The position numbers and the translations under genes are program-made. A model generated the notes under the pieces. That model ran no database searches. It was given only the letters and a program-made list of their open reading frames with translations, and was not told the origin of the DNA. A stretch of 7,645 nt of DNA from an uncultured Selenomonadaceae bacterium (GTDB taxonomy: Bacteria; Bacillota; Negativicutes; Selenomonadales; Selenomonadaceae). Positions 4,990 to 7,645 of this stretch are shown here, one piece after another. The stretch lies in the NCBI GenBank assembly GCA_905236255.1, contig CAJOPK010000145.1:1-7645 (forward strand), read 5' to 3'. Numbering within the stretch: position 1 is the first letter of the stretch; the number at the start of each line of letters is the position of its first letter.

Positions 4990-6621
4990 TTATTTGCAAA
5001 CACCGCAACGCCGGCAATCTTCAAAACAGGGCGCGGTCGATTTCAATTCTTGAGCCTTTAAAAATTCGTCCCGCAGATATTTTCCGGAAAATCCCTGATC
5101 CAGAAATTCCCAAGTCAATTTTTCTTCCGGCGGATATTCCCGCAAATAAAAATCCTCGTCAATCCCGGAATCTTTGAAAAGCCGGCGGAAAGTTTTTTCG
5201 GAATCGGATTTTGTCATAATTTCGGCAATTTTTTCATCACCTCTTGCCAAAACGGTTTGAATTTCCGATTCTCGCGGTGATTCCGAAATTATTTCGACGT
5301 TGCGAAATTTTTTCAGTTTTTCCCGCAAAATTTTTAAAGCCGAATCCGAATATTTTTTTCCGGCGAATTTTGCACGTTGAAAAGGTGTAAAAGGTTTCGG
5401 GACAAAAGGATTTACACTCAAGGTAATTTTCCCGCCGGTATCGGAAAAATTTGCAAGTCTTTCGGTCATGGCGGCAATTCCCTCAACATCCGAAAAATCT
5501 TCAAAAGGCAAGCCGATCATAAAATACAATTTGAAATTTTTAATCCCGGCGGCAAGTCCCAGTTCCACCGTGTCAAAAACATTTTTTTCGGTAATGCCCT
5601 TATTTATTACGCAACGCATTTTTTCACTGCCGGCCTCCGGTGCGATTGTCAAAGTTTTCAAACCGCCCGCAGCCAAAGCCTTTACAAGTTCCGGAGTGAC
5701 CGAATCCGCCCGGAAAGAGGCAACCGACATTGTAAGATTTTTGCTCAAAATATATTCGCAAAGTTCGTTGATTTTCGGATAATCGGAAACCGCCGCGCCG
5801 GCAAGCCCGATTTTTTTCCCGAATTTTTCCGCCGCATCAACCTGCTTTTTCAAAACTTCCAAAGACCTGTTTCTGGGTTTTCTGAAACAATATCCCGCCA
5901 TACAAAATCTGCAGTGTCGCCCGCAACCCCGCGCGGTTTCAATCAAATACATATTCAGTTCCGAATCGTCGGTTATTATGATTGAATTTGCCGGAAAGTC
6001 ATCGAGATTTTTGACGAATCGGCGGGAAACTTTTTTCGGAAAAGCCGGCACAAAGACTCCCGGAATTTCGGAAAGTTTTTTTAATCTTTCCGAGCGCGGC
6101 AAATTTTCGGAAGAAATAAGCGCGTCGGTCAATTCCGGCATAATTATTTCCCCTTCGCCGATTACGAAAGCGTCAATTATTTTTGAAAGCGGTATCGGAT
6201 TAAAGGTTGCACAAGGGCCGCCGGCAATTATTATCGGATCAAATTTCGTACGTTTTTCCGATTCGACGGGGATTTTTCCCATTTTCAAAATTTTGACGAC
6301 GTTGAAATAATCCGGTTCAAAGGATACGGCAAAACCGACTGCGGAAAATTTATTGAGTCCCGTCTGAGTTTCAACGCTTGACAATCCGGAATTTGATTTT
6401 TCCATCTGCGTCGAAATTTTGGGTTCCGGCAAAAAGAATCTTTCGCAGGAAGTATCCGGACGGGAATTTAACAAGTCGTAAATTATGTGTATTCCCAAAT
6501 TTGACATACCGATCCGATAAAAATTCGGATAGACCAACGCAAATTTAAATCTGCCGCCGCCATAATTTTTTTGACAAATCTCTTTTTCAAATTTTGCTTT
6601 TAAATCCCGCTCCGGATTCAA
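4990..6621 (-). CDS. B12-binding-type radical SAM protein, related to the TIGR03960 group
   Basis: This is a 543-residue cytoplasmic protein from the TTG at 6621. Residue numbers here count from the GTG at 6630. The N-terminal part (about 25-170) resembles the cobalamin-binding-like domain that precedes many radical SAM cores, with FALVYPNFYRIGMSNLGI, IIAGGPCATFNPIPL and DAFVIGEGE. No classical DxHxxG cobalamin ligand is visible. The radical SAM core starts at ARGCGRHCRFC, with Cys236, Cys240 and Cys243 as the CxxxCxxC iron-sulfur ligands. TIAPEAGSEKMR (328-339) and KLYFMIGLP (367-375) follow. A C-terminal four-cysteine cluster, CFEDCRRCGVC (535-545), resembles the end of TIGR03960 proteins and may hold another metal centre. 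The substrate is unknown. TTG at 6621 has GAGG at 6630-6633 with eight bases between. GTG at 6630 would add three residues but overlaps that site. Subfamily placement is tentative. Confidence 0.85.
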   Translation of the reverse strand: MNPERDLKAKFEKEICQKNYGGGRFKFALVYPNFYRIGMSNLGIHIIYDLLNSRPDTSCERFFLPEPKISTQMEKSNSGLSSVETQTGLNKFSAVGFAVSFEPDYFNVVKILKMGKIPVESEKRTKFDPIIIAGGPCATFNPIPLSKIIDAFVIGEGEIIMPELTDALISSENLPRSERLKKLSEIPGVFVPAFPKKVSRRFVKNLDDFPANSIIITDDSELNMYLIETARGCGRHCRFCMAGYCFRKPRNRSLEVLKKQVDAAEKFGKKIGLAGAAVSDYPKINELCEYILSKNLTMSVASFRADSVTPELVKALAAGGLKTLTIAPEAGSEKMRCVINKGITEKNVFDTVELGLAAGIKNFKLYFMIGLPFEDFSDVEGIAAMTERLANFSDTGGKITLSVNPFVPKPFTPFQRAKFAGKKYSDSALKILREKLKKFRNVEIISESPRESEIQTVLARGDEKIAEIMTKSDSEKTFRRLFKDSGIDEDFYLREYPPEEKLTWEFLDQGFSGKYLRDEFLKAQELKSTAPCFEDCRRCGVCK

Positions 6622-6660
6622 TGCCGCCACCTCACAATTTTTTTTACAATCATCGCCCGG

Positions 6661-6689
6661 ATTTTATCACACCGGTTAAAAAATTTCAG
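6661..6689 (-). promoter_or_regulatory. Predicted extended -10 promoter of the radical SAM-ribF unit
   Basis: The minus strand reads TGATAAAAT at 6661-6669, a full extended -10 (TGnTAAAAT) with a five-of-six hexamer. CTGAAA (6684-6689) lies 17 bases upstream as a four-of-six -35. The start point would be near 6654, about 30 bases before the proposed TTG start. Confidence 0.5.
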
Positions 6690-6809
6690 GAATTAAATGC
6701 AAAAAAGTCCGGCGAATATCGGGAACTTCCGGAGAATTGATTTTACGAAAGTTTTTAATTTTTAAACCGCAGGACGGGGTGTATATGAAAAGCGCGTCGA
6801 AATAATGTG

Positions 6810-6838
6810 TTGACAAGATTTTTTTGCGGTGTTAATAT
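6810..6838 (+). promoter_or_regulatory. Predicted strong promoter of the str (rpsL-rpsG) operon
   Basis: A perfect TTGACA at 6810-6815 is followed after exactly 17 bases by TAATAT (6833-6838), a four-of-six -10. The upstream stretch around 6730-6765 is A/T-rich and could act as an UP element, as is common for ribosomal protein operons. The predicted start near 6845 leaves a leader of about 42 bases. Between this promoter and the divergent one at 6661-6689 lie about 120 bases in which I see no supported gene. Confidence 0.7.
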
Positions 6839-6886
6839 TCCCCCGTTTTAAATTCAAGAGAAAAATTTTTGAAAGGAGGCGGGTAT

Positions 6887-7270
6887 ATGCCTACGATAAA
6901 TCAGTTGGTCAGAAAAGGTCGTCTGAAGGTCACGGAAAAATCGACCGCGCCGGCACTGAAAGAGTGTCCTCAGAAACGCGGAGTTTGCACTCGTGTCTAT
7001 ACAACGACACCGAAAAAGCCGAACTCCGCACTTCGTAAAGTTGCGCGTGTTCGTTTGACGAACAGCATTGAAGTCACGGCATACATTCCGGGCATAGGTC
7101 ACAACCTGCAGGAACACAGCGTTGTACTCATTCGCGGCGGTCGTGTAAAAGACTTGCCGGGTGTTCGCTACCATATCATTCGCGGTTCGCTTGATACCGC
7201 CGGCGTTCAGGATCGCAAACAATCGCGTTCCAAATACGGCGCGAAAAAAGCCAAAGCCAAGAAAAAGTAA
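6887..7270 (+). CDS. rpsL: 30S ribosomal protein S12
   Basis: S12 sits at the decoding centre of the small ribosomal subunit and helps control accuracy of tRNA selection. The 127-residue protein is nearly collinear with E. coli S12: MPTINQLVRK start, CPQKRGVCTRVYTTTPKKPNSALRK (27-51), GHNLQEHSVVLIRGGRVKDLPGVRYH (71-96), and a Lys-rich tail. Lys43 and Lys88, the positions where streptomycin resistance changes usually arise, are both lysine, so a streptomycin-sensitive S12 is expected. Asp89, the residue methylthiolated by RimO in other bacteria, is present. The ATG at 6887 has AGGAGG at 6874-6879 with seven bases between. It is the first gene of the str operon here, 35 bases before rpsG. Confidence 0.99.
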   Translation: MPTINQLVRKGRLKVTEKSTAPALKECPQKRGVCTRVYTTTPKKPNSALRKVARVRLTNSIEVTAYIPGIGHNLQEHSVVLIRGGRVKDLPGVRYHIIRGSLDTAGVQDRKQSRSKYGAKKAKAKKK

Positions 7271-7305
7271 TCGGATTTGAAAAGAGATTATGAGGAGGTA
7301 GCAAA

Positions 7306-7645
7306 ATGCCGAGAAAAGGTTCCGTGCCGAAAAGAGACGTTCTGCCGGATCCGGTTTACCATTCAAAGATTGTAACGAAATTCATAAACAAGATTATGCT
7401 TTCGGGCAAAAAGAGCGTTGCTCAAAAAGTTGTCTATGATGCATTCGATACGATTCGCGAAAAGACCGGCAAAGATCCGCTTGAAGTCTTTGAAACGGCA
7501 CTGAAAAATGTTATGCCGGTATTGGAAGTTCGCGCACGTCGTGTCGGCGGCGCAAACTACCAGGTTCCGGTTGAAGTTCGTCCGGAAAGACGGCAGACTT
7601 TGGGGATTCGCTGGCTTGTAAATTATGCAAGACTTCGCAGCGAAA
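7306..7645 (+). CDS. rpsG: 30S ribosomal protein S7, N-terminal part (runs off the window)
   Basis: S7 binds the 3' major domain of 16S rRNA and initiates assembly of the small-subunit head. The 113 codons visible begin MPRKGSVPKRDVLPDPVYHS and include the conserved FINKIMLSGKKSVAQKVVYDAF helix region in two parts. The ALKNVMPVLEVRARRVGGANYQVPVEV segment and the RRQTLGIRWLVNYAR helix follow. About 40 residues of the usual 156 are missing beyond the right edge. The ATG at 7306 has a strong AGGAGGT at 7293-7299. It directly follows rpsL; fusA and tuf would be expected next. Confidence 0.98.
   Translation, partial: MPRKGSVPKRDVLPDPVYHSKIVTKFINKIMLSGKKSVAQKVVYDAFDTIREKTGKDPLEVFETALKNVMPVLEVRARRVGGANYQVPVEVRPERRQTLGIRWLVNYARLRSE

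Noticed and set aside
5377..5985. 202-codon plus-strand open frame opposite the radical SAM gene
   Set aside because: It covers the conserved radical SAM core on the other strand, and its translation is rich in Phe, Arg and Lys with no recognisable domain, as expected for a shadow frame.
6699..6767. Short open frame of 22 codons (starting MQKSPANIGN) between the divergent promoters upstream of rpsL
   Set aside because: It has only a weak AGGA ribosome binding site and no recognisable homology, and lies in AT-rich promoter DNA where such frames arise by chance.
6785..6805. Six-codon frame (MKSASK) just before the rpsL -35 box, as a possible leader peptide
   Set aside because: It lies upstream of the predicted rpsL promoter, so it would not be in that transcript.

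Overview
The window looks like ordinary chromosomal housekeeping DNA from a fairly AT-rich Gram-positive-lineage bacterium (Bacillota). The evidence is a DUF896/YnzC-type protein (a Bacillota hallmark), strong GGAGG-type ribosome binding sites, several GTG/TTG starts, and S12/S7 proteins of standard bacterial type. The glucose-6-phosphate isomerase N-terminus and the overall style make Negativicutes a reasonable guess, but this is inference. I see no mobile element, CRISPR array, tRNA/rRNA, defence system or toxin-antitoxin pair. No gap between genes exceeds 300 bases.

Layout. (1) Positions 1-1721, minus strand: a phosphomannomutase/phosphoglucomutase gene followed by the 5' part of a probable glucose-6-phosphate isomerase gene, which runs off the left edge. 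Together they would interconvert hexose phosphates between glycolysis and sugar-nucleotide/glycogen synthesis. A consensus-like promoter lies upstream, with a perfect 23-bp palindrome over its -10 region. (2) Positions 1896-3406, plus strand, divergent from the first: a short operon of DUF896 protein, proC (proline synthesis, translationally coupled through TGATG) and a DUF805 membrane protein. (3) Positions 3434-3985, plus strand: a half-size EamA/DMT-type membrane protein. Its leader contains an intrinsic-terminator-like hairpin directly abutting the Shine-Dalgarno sequence, plus a competing GNRA-tetraloop hairpin. This arrangement suggests transcription attenuation or a riboswitch and is the most interesting non-coding signal here.

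(4) Positions 3988-6621, minus strand: a radical SAM protein related to the B12-binding TIGR03960 group, then ribF (riboflavin kinase/FAD synthetase), probably co-transcribed. ribF ends two bases from the end of the convergent EamA gene. (5) Positions 6810-7645, plus strand: the start of the str operon, with rpsL (S12) and rpsG (S7, cut by the right edge), driven by its own strong promoter. The usual upstream neighbours rpoB/rpoC are absent, and the radical SAM gene is divergent instead.

Most of the window is confidently assignable metabolism and translation. The uncertain parts are the substrate of the radical SAM enzyme, the role of the two small membrane proteins, and what, if anything, the structured leader senses.
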